A stretch of DNA of 64,000 nucleotides from DATAGZ01 sp036263455 (GCA_036263455.1 DATAGZ010000022.1:1-64000), one strand, 5' to 3'; positions 43,942 through 53,143 are shown, counted from the stretch's first letter. The notes: a model not told the origin generated them from the sequence alone. Numbers and translations are program-made.

Positions 43942-46803
43942 TTAGACCAGCGCCGCCTCGACCAGCGCTGCCTGCTCCTTGGCATGGCGCTTATAGAGAC
44001 CGGTCGCCGGCGAGGCCGCCGATGGACGCCCGCAATAGACAAGCCGCGACTGCGCGCGGCCATGTGTGCCCATGAGTTCTTCAAGCAGCGGCGCGATGAA
44101 GCTCCAGCCCCCCATGTTCTTGGGTTCCTCCTGGCACCAGACCAGTTCCGCGTTCGGATATTTGGAGAATTCCTCGCGCAGCGATTTCTCCGGGAAAGGA
44201 TAGAGCTGCTCCACCCGCACGAGGGCAACATCCTTGATGCCGCGCTTTTCCCGCTCCTCGAACAAATCGTAATAGACCTTCCCCGAACAGAGAACGAGGC
44301 GGCGCACCGCAGGCGATGGCGCAAGCTGGTGGTCGCTCAAGACGCGGTGGAAGGACGTGCCTGGCCCGAATTCCTCGAGACGGGAGACGCACAGCTTGTG
44401 CCGCAGAAGGGATTTCGGCGTCATCATGATCAGCGGCTTGCGAAAATTGCGCTTCACCTGGCGGCGCAGCGAATGAAAATAATTAGCGGGCGTGGTGCAA
44501 TTGCAGACCTGCATATTGTCTTCGGCGCAGAGCTGCAAATAACGCTCGAGCCGGGCGGAAGAATGTTCCGGCCCCTGCCCTTCATAACCGTGGGGCAGCA
44601 GCATCACCAGGCCCGACATGCGCAGCCACTTCGATTCGCCCGAGGAAATAAACTGATCGATAATCACCTGGGCGCCGTTGGCAAAATCACCGAACTGCGC
44701 CTCCCACAGAACCAGCGCCTTAGGCTCGGCGAGCGAATACCCATATTCGAAACCCAGCACACCTGCCTCCGAAAGCGGCGAGTTGATGATTTCGATTTCC
44801 GCCTGGCCGGATTCTATGTTGTTGAGCGGGATATACGCATCCTCATTCTCCTGGTCGATGAACACCGCATGGCGCTGAGAGAACGTCCCGCGCCGGCTAT
44901 CCTGACCCGACAAGCGCACGAAATATCCTTCGATCTGGAGCGCGCCGAAGGCAAGCGCTTCGGCCGTCGCCCAATCGAGACCCGCCTCCCCCTTGAACAT
45001 CCCCTGCTTGTGCGCGAGCTGGCGAGCTATCTTGCGGTTGAGATGGAAAGTACCGGGCACGCTCGTGAGCGCCGCGCCGATCTTGCGCAAGGTTTCCATT
45101 GATACCGCACTCTCTCCGCGCCGGTCATCGCCAGAGGCCGCGCCCAGCCCACTCCATTTCCCTTCCAGCCAGTCCGCCTTGTTGGGCTTGTAGGAATTGG
45201 CGGCGGCAAAATCACGCTCCAGCCGCTCCTGGAACTCTTGGACCATGGCGGCGCTTTCCTCGGCGGTGATGACGCCCTCGCGCTGCAATTGCTCGGTATA
45301 GATCTGCCGCACGCCTGGATGGCCGGCGATCTTCTTATACATGAGTGGCTGCGTGAATGCCGGCTCGTCGCCTTCATTATGGCCGTAGCGGCGATAGCAG
45401 AACATGTCGATGACCACATCGCGCTTGAATTCTTGGCGGAATTCCATGGCCATGCGCGCCGCATGCAGCACCGCCTCCGGATCGTCGCCGTTGACGTGGA
45501 AAATTGGCGCCTGCACCATCTTGGCCACATCCGAGCAATAGGGACCGGAACGGGATGCGACCGGATTGGTCGTAAAGCCTATCTGGTTATTGATGATGAA
45601 ATGAATCGTGCCACCGGTCTTATAGCCGTCGAGTTCAGATAATTCGAGCGTCTCAGGGACAAGGCCTTGCCCGGCGAAAGCCGCATCGCCATGGAGCAGC
45701 AGCGCCATGACCTGTTCCTGGTTCTGGTCCTGACGCTGGCGCTGCTTGGCGCGCACCTTGCCGAGCACCACCGTGTTCACGCATTCGAGGTGCGAAGGAT
45801 TGGCAGTCAATGAAAGGTGGACCGTACGGCCGTCGAACTCGCGGTCCGCCGAAGTGCCGAGGTGGTACTTGACATCGCCCGAACCCTGCACATCCTCGGG
45901 GTTCGCGGCATTGCCGTGGAATTCCGAAAATATGGCAGTGAACGGCTTGCTCATGAAATTTGCAAGGATATTGAGGCGGCCACGATGAGCCATGCCGATC
46001 ACGACTTCCTTGATGCCGAGCTGCGAGCCACGCTTGATGATCTGTTCGAGCGCGGGGATGGTCGTTTCGCCGCCATCCAGGCCGAAGCGCTTGGTTCCGG
46101 TATATTTCTTGTCGAGAAAATTTTCGAACGCCTCCGCGGCGATCAGGGATTGCAGAATGGCCTTCTTGCCCCGCTCGGTAAAGTCGCGCTGGTTGCGAGA
46201 GCCCTCGATCCGCAGCTGAAGCCAGTTCTTCTGGTCCGGGTCCTGAATATGCATGTATTCGACACCGATCGAACCGCAATAGGTTTCGCGGAGCGCATGC
46301 ACGATCTGGCGCACCGTCGCGGTGTCGAAGCCCAGCACGCCATCGATGAAAACCGGATGGTCGTAATCGGCCTCGGTGAAGCCGTAAGAGCGTGGGTCGA
46401 GCTCGGGGTGCCGCTGCACCGGCTTCTGCTGGAGGGGATCTAGTTGGGCCTCGAGATGACCTCGCACGCGATAGGCGCGAATCAACATGAGCGCGCGTAG
46501 GGAGTCGCGCGTGCTCTTCCTGAGTTCGGCCCCGCTCGGAAGGCCCGTCGCGCGTTCGGCTGGCGCCTCGCCCAGCGTCACGGACGCGTCTATGGGCGCA
46601 TGGCCATTGCCGGACAGCGCTCGCGGCGCCCAGCTCGCTCCCCGCATATCCTTAAGCACGAGCGCCGTGTCCTCATCGAGCTCATCGAAGAAGCGGCGCC
46701 AGGATGGATCCACGGTGGCGGGATTATCCAGGTAGCGACGATACAGGTCTTCGATAAAGGGTGCGTTCGGCCCGGAAAGAAAGCTATTGCTTGGCGTACT
46801 CAT
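43942..46803 (-). CDS. sucA: 2-oxoglutarate dehydrogenase E1
   Basis: The 953-residue ThDP enzyme starts with the E1o N-terminal segment (FLSGPNAPFIEDLYRRYLDN). It shows VVIGMAHRGRLNIL, HLGTSADREFDG, LLLHGDAAFAGQGLV for ThDP binding, NNQIGFTT, and the transketolase domain with GYEGQGPEHSSARLERYLQL. It decarboxylates 2-oxoglutarate. The order sucC-sucD-sucA-sucB-lpd on one strand suggests one operon; no mdh gene precedes it. Confidence 0.97.
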   Translation of the reverse strand: MSTPSNSFLSGPNAPFIEDLYRRYLDNPATVDPSWRRFFDELDEDTALVLKDMRGASWAPRALSGNGHAPIDASVTLGEAPAERATGLPSGAELRKSTRDSLRALMLIRAYRVRGHLEAQLDPLQQKPVQRHPELDPRSYGFTEADYDHPVFIDGVLGFDTATVRQIVHALRETYCGSIGVEYMHIQDPDQKNWLQLRIEGSRNQRDFTERGKKAILQSLIAAEAFENFLDKKYTGTKRFGLDGGETTIPALEQIIKRGSQLGIKEVVIGMAHRGRLNILANFMSKPFTAIFSEFHGNAANPEDVQGSGDVKYHLGTSADREFDGRTVHLSLTANPSHLECVNTVVLGKVRAKQRQRQDQNQEQVMALLLHGDAAFAGQGLVPETLELSELDGYKTGGTIHFIINNQIGFTTNPVASRSGPYCSDVAKMVQAPIFHVNGDDPEAVLHAARMAMEFRQEFKRDVVIDMFCYRRYGHNEGDEPAFTQPLMYKKIAGHPGVRQIYTEQLQREGVITAEESAAMVQEFQERLERDFAAANSYKPNKADWLEGKWSGLGAASGDDRRGESAVSMETLRKIGAALTSVPGTFHLNRKIARQLAHKQGMFKGEAGLDWATAEALAFGALQIEGYFVRLSGQDSRRGTFSQRHAVFIDQENEDAYIPLNNIESGQAEIEIINSPLSEAGVLGFEYGYSLAEPKALVLWEAQFGDFANGAQVIIDQFISSGESKWLRMSGLVMLLPHGYEGQGPEHSSARLERYLQLCAEDNMQVCNCTTPANYFHSLRRQVKRNFRKPLIMMTPKSLLRHKLCVSRLEEFGPGTSFHRVLSDHQLAPSPAVRRLVLCSGKVYYDLFEEREKRGIKDVALVRVEQLYPFPEKSLREEFSKYPNAELVWCQEEPKNMGGWSFIAPLLEELMGTHGRAQSRLVYCGRPSAASPATGLYKRHAKEQAALVEAALV

Positions 46804-46873
46804 GAAGCCTCGTTAGGTTTGCGAAAGTATCAGAGCGTGCCCTTTCAAGCAAGCTGCGCTCCTCCCCGACGCT

Positions 46874-47761
46874 CTATGCCGAAACCGGATTTTTCATGGC
46901 TTGCAGCATCGTCTCGCCGAGGGCGGCGGGCGAGTTGGATACCATGATGCCGGCCGATTTCATTGCCTCGATCTTGTCGTTAGCGCCGCCCTTTCCGCCG
47001 GAAATGATCGCGCCGGCATGACCCATGCGGCGGCCTGGCGGTGCGGTCACCCCGGCAATGAATCCGGTTACCGGCTTTTTGCGCCGGGCGCGCTTGAGAA
47101 AGTCGGCAGCGTCTTCTTCCGCTGTCCCGCCGATTTCTCCGATCATGACAATTCCCTGGGTCTCGTCATCGGCCAGGAACAATTCCAGGCAATCGATGAA
47201 ATTCGTGCCGTTCACCGGGTCGCCGCCGATGCCGATGCAGGTAGTCTGGCCGAGTCCGACAGCGGTGGTCTGCGCCACTGCTTCATAAGTTAGCGTGCCG
47301 GAGCGCGACACGATGCCGATCTTGCCACGCTTGTGGATATGGCCAGGCATGATGCCGATCTTGCATTCGCCCGGTGTAATGACGCCAGGGCAATTAGGCC
47401 CGATGAGGCGCGAGGAAGATCCGGTAAGCGCGCGCTTGACCCGCACCATGTCGAGCACGGGAATGCCCTCGGTGATGCAGACGATGAGCGGGACGGATGC
47501 ATCCACGGCTTCCAGAATCGCATCGCCGGCATAGGCTGGCGGTACGTAGATGACGCTCGCCGTGGCACCGGTTCGGACGACGGCCTCGGCCACGGTATCG
47601 AAGACCGGCAAGTCCAGATGGGTGGTGCCACCCTTGCCGGGAGTCACGCCGCCAACCATCGCCGTGCCATAGGCAATGGCCTGCTCGGAATGAAACGTCC
47701 CCTGCGCGCCGGTGAAACCCTGGCAGATGACTTTGGTGTTCTTATTGACGAGAACGGCCAT
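46874..47761 (-). CDS. sucD: Succinyl-CoA synthetase alpha subunit
   Basis: The 295-residue subunit has the CoA-binding Rossmann part (VICQGFTGAQGTFHSEQAI), RLIGPNCPGVITPGECKIGI, and the phospho-His248 in GRRMGHAGAIISGG. With SucC it makes succinate, CoA and ATP or GTP from succinyl-CoA. It begins 2 bp after sucC ends. Confidence 0.97.
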   Translation of the reverse strand: MAVLVNKNTKVICQGFTGAQGTFHSEQAIAYGTAMVGGVTPGKGGTTHLDLPVFDTVAEAVVRTGATASVIYVPPAYAGDAILEAVDASVPLIVCITEGIPVLDMVRVKRALTGSSSRLIGPNCPGVITPGECKIGIMPGHIHKRGKIGIVSRSGTLTYEAVAQTTAVGLGQTTCIGIGGDPVNGTNFIDCLELFLADDETQGIVMIGEIGGTAEEDAADFLKRARRKKPVTGFIAGVTAPPGRRMGHAGAIISGGKGGANDKIEAMKSAGIMVSNSPAALGETMLQAMKNPVSA

Positions 47762-47763
47762 TT

Positions 47764-48933
47764 CTATTTCCCTTTTTTGACGGCGGAGACGATCTTTTTC
47801 GCGGCATCGTCGAGATTGTCCCCAGACAGAATGGGCAGGCCCGACTCTTTGAGGATCTTCTTGCCAAGATCGACATTGGTGCCTTCGAGCCTGACCACGA
47901 GCGGTACGCCCAGCGACACCTCGCGCGCGGCGGCCACGATGCCTTCGGCGATGATGTCGCAGCGCATGATGCCACCGAAAATATTGACGAGGATGCCCTT
48001 GACGTTGGGGTCGGACAGAATGAGCTTGAAGGCAACCGTCACCCGTTCCTTGGTCGCGCCGCCGCCCACGTCGAGAAAATTAGCGGGCAGCCCGCCATAG
48101 AGCTTGATGATATCCATGGTGGCCATCGCCAGCCCGGCGCCATTGACCATGCAGCCGATATTACCATCGAGCTTGATATAGTTGAGCTCGTGTCGGCTCG
48201 CCTCCCGCTCGGCGGGGTCTTCCTCGTCCTCGTCGCGCATCTGCGCGACCTCCTTGTGACGAAACAGCGCATTGTCGTCGAAATTTATCTTGGCATCTAG
48301 CGCCAGCACCTTGCCTGCGCCCGTGACGACCAGCGGATTGATTTCCACCACCGAGGCGTCGAGCTCGACGAAGGCGCGGTACATGGCCTGGATGAATTGC
48401 GTGGCCGAAGCGATCTCCCCACCGCTCAATCCCAGCCCGAAGGCGAGCTTCCGGGCATGAAAAGGCATGAGGCCCGTGGCGGGGTCGATCGTGACACGCA
48501 GAATTTTCTCAGGATTGTGCGCAGCTACCTCTTCAATTTCCGTACCGCCCTCGGTCGAAGCCATGACGGTAATCCGCCCGGTGGCCCGGTCGACCAGCAG
48601 ACCGAGATAGAGTTCGCGCTTGATGTCGCACCCTTCTTCAATATAGAGGCGCTTGACGAGGCGGCCTTGCGGTCCGGTCTGCTTGGTCACGAGGGTCATG
48701 CCGAGGATCTGGCGCGCGAGCTCGATGACTTCGGTGCGGTTGCGCGCCAACTTGACCCCACCGCCCTTGCCTCGCCCTCCTGCATGAATCTGTGCCTTCA
48801 CGACCCAGACCGGACCACCGAGCCGGTCGGCCGCCTGCTCCGCTTCGGCTAGCGAGAATGCCGCATAGCCCCGTGGCACGGCAACGCCGTATTTGCCTAG
48901 CAATTCCTTGGCTTGATATTCATGGATGTTCAT
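47764..48933 (-). CDS. sucC: Succinyl-CoA synthetase beta subunit
   Basis: The 389-residue ATP-grasp subunit begins MNIHEYQAKELLGKYGV, the standard SucC start; an in-frame TTG at 48939 would add only two residues. VKAQIHAGGRGKGGGVKLA, VEINPLVVTGAGKVLALDAK, GNIGCMVNGAGLAMATMD and VRLEGTNVDLGKKIL are present. It is the first gene of the suc operon, divergent from yajQ. A perfect palindrome lies 32 bp upstream of its ATG. Confidence 0.97.
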   Translation of the reverse strand: MNIHEYQAKELLGKYGVAVPRGYAAFSLAEAEQAADRLGGPVWVVKAQIHAGGRGKGGGVKLARNRTEVIELARQILGMTLVTKQTGPQGRLVKRLYIEEGCDIKRELYLGLLVDRATGRITVMASTEGGTEIEEVAAHNPEKILRVTIDPATGLMPFHARKLAFGLGLSGGEIASATQFIQAMYRAFVELDASVVEINPLVVTGAGKVLALDAKINFDDNALFRHKEVAQMRDEDEEDPAEREASRHELNYIKLDGNIGCMVNGAGLAMATMDIIKLYGGLPANFLDVGGGATKERVTVAFKLILSDPNVKGILVNIFGGIMRCDIIAEGIVAAAREVSLGVPLVVRLEGTNVDLGKKILKESGLPILSGDNLDDAAKKIVSAVKKGK

Positions 48934-48964
48934 CGCCAATCCCCTTTCCCGCTACATATCTTAG

Positions 48965-48980
48965 TTCTTCTCAAGAAGAA
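48965..48980. promoter_or_regulatory. Palindrome between sucC and yajQ
   Basis: TTCTTCT-CA-AGAAGAA is a perfect 16-bp inverted repeat in the divergent region. Its core TTCTT-N6-AAGAA has the same arms and spacing as the site between hpd and the Lrp-type gene. Confidence 0.5.
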
Positions 48981-48990
48981 ATAGCCTCCA

Positions 48991-49019
48991 TTGACTCACC
49001 CTACCCAATTGTTTATGGC
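48991..49019 (+). promoter_or_regulatory. Sigma-70-type promoter of yajQ, predicted leaderless
   Basis: TTGACT (48991-48996), a 17-bp spacer and TATGGC (49014-49019) stand 6 nt before the yajQ ATG. No Shine-Dalgarno sequence is present, so the mRNA probably starts at the ATG. Confidence 0.5.
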
Positions 49020-49025
49020 CATTTC

Positions 49026-49511
49026 ATGCCCAGTTTCGACATCGTTTCCAAAACAGAACTGCCGGAAATAGACAACGCCCTCCAAGGCGTCCAGCGCGAG
49101 ATCGCGACCCGCTTCGACTTCAAGGGCGCACACTGCACCATCGAACGTAAAGAAAATGTGATCACCATCAATGCCGATGATGATTTGAAGCTCAAGCAGG
49201 TGCAGGAATTATTGAGGGGATACGTCGCGCGCCGCAAGCTCGACCCCACCTGTCTCGATTTCAAGGAGCCAGACAAGGCCAGTGGCAATAGCCGGCGCCA
49301 GGAGGTCCACGTCAAGCAGGGTATCGAACAGAAGGTGGCGAAAGAGATCATCAAGGCCATCAAGGACGCCAAGCTCAAGGTCCAGGCATCGATCCAGGGG
49401 GACGAGTTGCGCGTCACGGGCAAGAAGCGCGACGATTTGCAGGAAGCCATCGCACTGGTGCGCGGCCTCAAGATCGAACAGCCGCTCCAATACCTCAATT
49501 TCAGGGACTGA
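49026..49511 (+). CDS. yajQ: YajQ-family nucleotide-binding protein
   Basis: This is a 161-residue YajQ/UPF0234 protein: MPSFDIVSKTELPEIDNALQ at the N-terminus, REIATRFDFKGAHCTIERKE, RQEVHVKQGIEQKVAKEIIK and LQEAIALVRGLKIEQPLQYL. Relatives bind nucleotides; in Xanthomonas a homologue binds cyclic di-GMP. The role here is undetermined. The next gene starts 1 nt after the stop. Confidence 0.94.
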   Translation: MPSFDIVSKTELPEIDNALQGVQREIATRFDFKGAHCTIERKENVITINADDDLKLKQVQELLRGYVARRKLDPTCLDFKEPDKASGNSRRQEVHVKQGIEQKVAKEIIKAIKDAKLKVQASIQGDELRVTGKKRDDLQEAIALVRGLKIEQPLQYLNFRD

Positions 49512-49512
49512 C

Positions 49513-49851
49513 ATGACCGCCAAGAAAAACCCCGCCAATCTCAATCCGCTGCAATTGCGCACCCTCACGCTCTTCCAGGCAATCGCCAAATCCCAAAGCA
49601 ATGCGCCGGACGCGAATGGAAATACGCGGATCGAGGCGCTCCCCCATGCCCATGGCGATCACTTCCACCTGGGTCCCTATCTCGTCAAGGGGAGCGATGC
49701 GACAGGCATGAGCAATCCCGCCGTCTGGGCGGCACTGCAACGCAAGGGCATGATCGAGGGGCAATTCGGCATCGCCCTCGCGCTCACCCCTGCCGGGCTG
49801 GAATACGAAACAGGCCTCGCCGAAACTATCCTGCACCAGGGCGAGCATTGA
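49513..49851 (+). CDS. Small hypothetical protein
   Basis: The 112-residue soluble protein is not recognised. It begins MTAKKNPANLNPLQLRTLTL and has a histidine cluster ALPHAHGDHFHLGPYLVKG (residues about 43-60) followed by VWAALQRKGMIEGQF, which resembles a short winged helix. It is packed between yajQ (1-nt gap) and the TPP-enzyme gene (overlap), so it is a real gene. The His-rich loop could bind metal; this is a guess. Confidence 0.7.
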   Translation: MTAKKNPANLNPLQLRTLTLFQAIAKSQSNAPDANGNTRIEALPHAHGDHFHLGPYLVKGSDATGMSNPAVWAALQRKGMIEGQFGIALALTPAGLEYETGLAETILHQGEH

Positions 49852-51533
49852 CCGCCGAAAAAATAAGCGGTCCGCGGACCGGCGGACAGATCCTCGTCGA
49901 TGCGCTCGCCGTCCACGGCGTCGATACCGCTTTCGGCGTCCCCGGCGAGTCCTATCTCGCCGTACTCGACGCGTTCCACGATTCGCCGATCCGTTTCATC
50001 ACCTGCAGACAGGAAGGCGGTGCGGCCTATATGGCGGAGGCCTATGGAAAGATGACGGGCCGCCCCGGTATCTGCTTCGTGACGCGCGGCCCCGGCGCCA
50101 CCAATGCGTCCGTGGGCATCCATACCGCTTTTCAGGATTCGACGCCGCTCATTCTGTTCGTGGGCCAGGTCGCCCGCGACCAGATCGAACGGGAGGCCTT
50201 TCAGGAGATCGATTATCGCCGCATGTACGGGCCACTCACCAAATGGGTGGCCCAGATCGATGATACCCGCCGGATTCCGGAATATGTCAGTCAGGCCTTT
50301 CATCGCACCGTCAATGGACGGCCCGGCCCCGTGCTGCTCGCCTTGCCCGAGGACATGCTGACCGAGCGCGCGGATGTAGCAACCGGCGGACCCTATACCG
50401 TGACCAGGCCTGCACCTTCTCCGGCACAGATGAAGCACTACACCGCCTTGCTCGCCGAAGCCAAGCGTCCTTTCCTTATCCTGGGTGGCGGCGGCTGGAC
50501 CAGCGAAGCCGCCCAGGCGGCCCATGAATATGCGCGCACTCTCGCGTTCCCGGTAGGGTGCTCCTTTCGCAGGCAGGACCTCTTCGACAATTCTTCCTCT
50601 TGCTACGCGGGAGATGTCGGTATCGGTATCAATCCCAAGCTCGCCGAGCGCATCAAGGAAAGCGATCTGCTGATCCTGCTTGGCGGACGTCTGGGGGAAA
50701 TGGCAAGCCAGGGCTACACGCTGCTGGACATACCGACGCCATCCCAAAGGCTCGTGCATATCCATTTGGATCCTGAGGAGCTTGGCCGGGTCTATCAGGC
50801 GACCCTGCCCATCAATGCGGGGATGGAAGAATTTCTAAGCGCGGCGCGGCAGGGCATTCCGGCGAGTCTGGCGTGGCAATCGACGGATTGGACCGCCCGT
50901 GCGCGCGCCGATTACCTGGCCTGGAGCGAGCAGATTCCCCAGACGCCGGGCACGCTGCAAATGGCGGAGGTCATAGCCTGGCTGCGCGACAATCTCGAAG
51001 CGGATGCGATCCTCACCAACGGCGCCGGTAATTACGCCACATGGTTTCACCGCTTCTATCGCTATCGCGGCTTCAAGACCCAGCTTGCGCCTACCAACGG
51101 CTCGATGGGTTACGGTGTGCCAGCGGCCATCGCCGCCAAGCTTCTCGCGCCCCATCGCACGGTGGTTTCTCTCAGCGGAGACGGCTGTTTCCTGATGAAC
51201 GGTCAGGAAATCGCGACTGCCATGCAGTATGACGCACGCGTGATCTTCATCGTCGTGGATAACGGCATGTACGGGACAATCCGCATGCACCAGGAGCGTA
51301 CCTATCCCGGCCGCGTCTCCGGTACGGCGCTGCGCAATCCCGATTTCGCGGCGCTTGCCCGTGCCTATGGCCTGCATGCCGAGCGGGTCGAAAGCGGCGC
51401 GGAGTTCGGGCCGGCCTTCCTGCGCGCGAAACAGGCGGGGCGTCCCGCTCTGCTCCATCTCCTCCTCGATCCGGAGGCGCTGACGCCGCGCCAGTCGCTG
51501 AGCCAGATCCGGGCCAGCGCCATCAAGGCGTGA
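49848..51533 (+). CDS. Thiamine pyrophosphate enzyme, acetolactate synthase-like
   Basis: The 561-residue protein has three ThDP-family domains. The N-terminal pyrimidine-binding domain has FGVPGESYLAVLDAF, the catalytic Glu in CRQEGGAAYMAEAYG, and TRGPGATNASVGIHTAFQDS. The central domain has FLILGGGGWTSEAAQ. The PP-binding domain has LSGDGCFLMNGQEIATAMQY with Asp and Asn for magnesium. No small-subunit gene follows, so a catabolic or decarboxylase-type relative is as likely as true IlvB. The only reasonable start is TTG 49848, overlapping the upstream stop. Its end overlaps the DUF1491 gene. Confidence 0.85.
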   Translation: MTAEKISGPRTGGQILVDALAVHGVDTAFGVPGESYLAVLDAFHDSPIRFITCRQEGGAAYMAEAYGKMTGRPGICFVTRGPGATNASVGIHTAFQDSTPLILFVGQVARDQIEREAFQEIDYRRMYGPLTKWVAQIDDTRRIPEYVSQAFHRTVNGRPGPVLLALPEDMLTERADVATGGPYTVTRPAPSPAQMKHYTALLAEAKRPFLILGGGGWTSEAAQAAHEYARTLAFPVGCSFRRQDLFDNSSSCYAGDVGIGINPKLAERIKESDLLILLGGRLGEMASQGYTLLDIPTPSQRLVHIHLDPEELGRVYQATLPINAGMEEFLSAARQGIPASLAWQSTDWTARARADYLAWSEQIPQTPGTLQMAEVIAWLRDNLEADAILTNGAGNYATWFHRFYRYRGFKTQLAPTNGSMGYGVPAAIAAKLLAPHRTVVSLSGDGCFLMNGQEIATAMQYDARVIFIVVDNGMYGTIRMHQERTYPGRVSGTALRNPDFAALARAYGLHAERVESGAEFGPAFLRAKQAGRPALLHLLLDPEALTPRQSLSQIRASAIKA

Positions 51534-51865
51534 GCGCCCGCCTTCCCACCGAGATGACCGTCAAGGCCCGGCTGCGCATGCTTGCCGCGCGCGGCATCGT
51601 CGCGACCATCCTTCAGCATGGCGACGATTGGGGTGGTGCGCTCATGCTGCAGCTCAACCTGCTGGATGGCCGAAACCGGCTCTATACGCAGGTGCGCGAC
51701 CTCGACGGAAATATCGCGTGGCTGGCGCTCGAGAAAGGCCGTGACTTTACCGAGACCGAGGCGAAGGACCGAATCGAAAAAGCCGCCGCGCGAGACCGGG
51801 ATCTATGGGTGATCGAGATCGAGGACCGCCAGGGCGAGATTCCCTTCGAGGGAAAAATTCTCTAA
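51530..51865 (+). CDS. DUF1491 family protein
   Basis: The 111-residue protein matches the alphaproteobacterial DUF1491 pattern: KARLRMLAARGIVATILQHG, GALMLQLNLLDGRNRLYTQV, WLALEKGRDFTETEAKDRIE and DLWVIEIEDRQGE. The function is unknown. Start GTG 51530 overlaps the preceding stop; ATG 51554 is an alternative. Its stop codon overlaps the stop of the convergent decarboxylase-like pseudogene. Confidence 0.8.
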   Translation: MSARLPTEMTVKARLRMLAARGIVATILQHGDDWGGALMLQLNLLDGRNRLYTQVRDLDGNIAWLALEKGRDFTETEAKDRIEKAAARDRDLWVIEIEDRQGEIPFEGKIL

Positions 51866-52268
51866 TTCTCTCGCTTGCTAGCGGGAGCCGTCCTGAGGTT
51901 CGCATGCTCCGCGAAGACCTCCTTCGCGGCGGCGAGGCCGTTGAGCGCCGCCGGAAAGCCGGCATAGACCGACATCTGAATGATGGCTTCGACGATCTCG
52001 GTCCGGGTGCAGCCGACATTCAGGGCGGCGTGCAGGTGCACCTTGAGCTGAGGCGCCGCGTACCCATCGCGGTAAGCGCGGCCACCACCAGCAATTCCCT
52101 CGTCTTCAAATCGAGTCCAGGCCGGGAATAGATATCCCCGAAGGGGAATTCGACCAGGTATTTGGCAAAATCGGGCGCGATATCCTCCAGGGATTTAACG
52201 ATTTTCTCGCCGATCGCGCCATCGATCTCCTTAAGATTTTTCCACCCTCTTTCGTATCTTTCGCTCAC
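51862..52268 (-). pseudogene. Carboxymuconolactone decarboxylase family gene with a one-base frameshift
   Basis: Frame one from GTG 52268 gives SERYERGWKNLKEIDGAIGE, then GDIYSRPGLDLKTRELLVVA and LTAMG, after which it reads nonsense and stops. From 52061 leftward another frame continues the family: YAAPQLKVHLHAALNVGCTR, EIVEAIIQMSVYAGFPAALN, GLAAAKEVFAEHANLRTAPA and stop TAG 51864. The total of 407 nt is one short of a multiple of three. A lost G in a GGGG run at about 52064 (minus strand ATGGGTAC) explains it. Repaired, the protein has 135 residues with the AhpD-like CMD fold. A sequencing error cannot be excluded. Confidence 0.85.
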
Positions 52269-52362
52269 GTGCTCTCCTCATTCGTTCGCGCACTATGTCA
52301 CACCGGGATATCGATCGAAAGAGAAGCTCTCGCCTGGGACGACGAACGCCGCGTCGCCTGCC

Positions 52363-52818
52363 CTATTTCTTTCCGAAATCGCTCAGGGCAACCGAACCGC
52401 TCTCCAGCAGCGATTTGAGATTAGAGAGAATTTTTGGCCAACCGCCGGATACCGCCCCGATCAGCTTCGAAGGTTCGTGCTCGATCGTATGGAGGATCGA
52501 AAGCTTAACCGCGGGTCCGCTGGGTTCAAGCTCCATCGTGCACAGAGACTCGCCTTCATCCCTGAGTTCCGAAATTTTCTCGTGGCGCCAGCGGATCACC
52601 AAGCGCTTCGGCGGGTCGGATTCGACAATTTGGCCGGCATCGGTGACGCTGCCGTCTTCGGACACCATCTTCCATGAAGATCCGGCGGTCCACTTGCTGT
52701 CGCAATGCATCCCGAACCAGTACTGTTTCATGAATTCCGTGTCCGTGGTCAGCGCCGACCACAGTCTTTCCGGTGTAGTGCGGATATAGGTCACGTATTG
52801 GAATATCGTTCTAGTCAT
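52363..52818 (-). CDS. SRPBCC (AHSA1-type) protein
   Basis: The 151-residue protein has the START-like AHSA1 fold: RTIFQYVTYIRTTPERLWSA, the FMKQYWFG motif, WTAGSSWKMVSEDG, and the C-terminal GGWPKILSNLKSLLESG helix. The family binds hydrophobic ligands in a deep cavity; the ligand is unknown. ATG 52818 overlaps the arsR stop by 8 nt, forming the frequent ArsR-SRPBCC pair. Confidence 0.88.
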   Translation of the reverse strand: MTRTIFQYVTYIRTTPERLWSALTTDTEFMKQYWFGMHCDSKWTAGSSWKMVSEDGSVTDAGQIVESDPPKRLVIRWRHEKISELRDEGESLCTMELEPSGPAVKLSILHTIEHEPSKLIGAVSGGWPKILSNLKSLLESGSVALSDFGKK

Positions 52819-53143
52819 TGGCTTTCTCCAGTTTATGTTTAAGGTTTGAGAGCGCCTTGAGGCGCGGTTTTTCGAACTTGGCAATCCAGCGCTCGTAGAT
52901 TTCCTGCAGCGGTACCGGATTGAGGAAATGCAGCTTCTCGCGGCCGCGCCGCATCGTGGCGACCAGGTTCGCCGCTTCGAGGACGTCGAGATGCTGCGTG
53001 ACGCCCTGCCGCGTCATGTCCAGATGCTCGCACAGTTCATTCAGGGTGCGACCATCATGCTTATGCAGGATATCGAGCAGCTTGCGCCGGCTAGGGTCGG
53101 CCAGGGCCTTGAACAGATCGGTATCGGTGCGGCGTTGGGTCAT
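52811..53143 (-). CDS. ArsR-family transcriptional repressor
   Basis: The 110-residue winged-helix protein reads ALADPSRRKLLDILHKHDGR, TLNELCEHLDMTRQGVTQHL and DVLEAANLVATMRRGREKLHF. The classical CxC metal site of ArsR/SmtB helix 3 is absent (ELCEHLD has one Cys), so a non-metal signal is likely. It should repress its own operon through the palindromes at 53154-53198. Confidence 0.92.
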   Translation of the reverse strand: MTQRRTDTDLFKALADPSRRKLLDILHKHDGRTLNELCEHLDMTRQGVTQHLDVLEAANLVATMRRGREKLHFLNPVPLQEIYERWIAKFEKPRLKALSNLKHKLEKAND

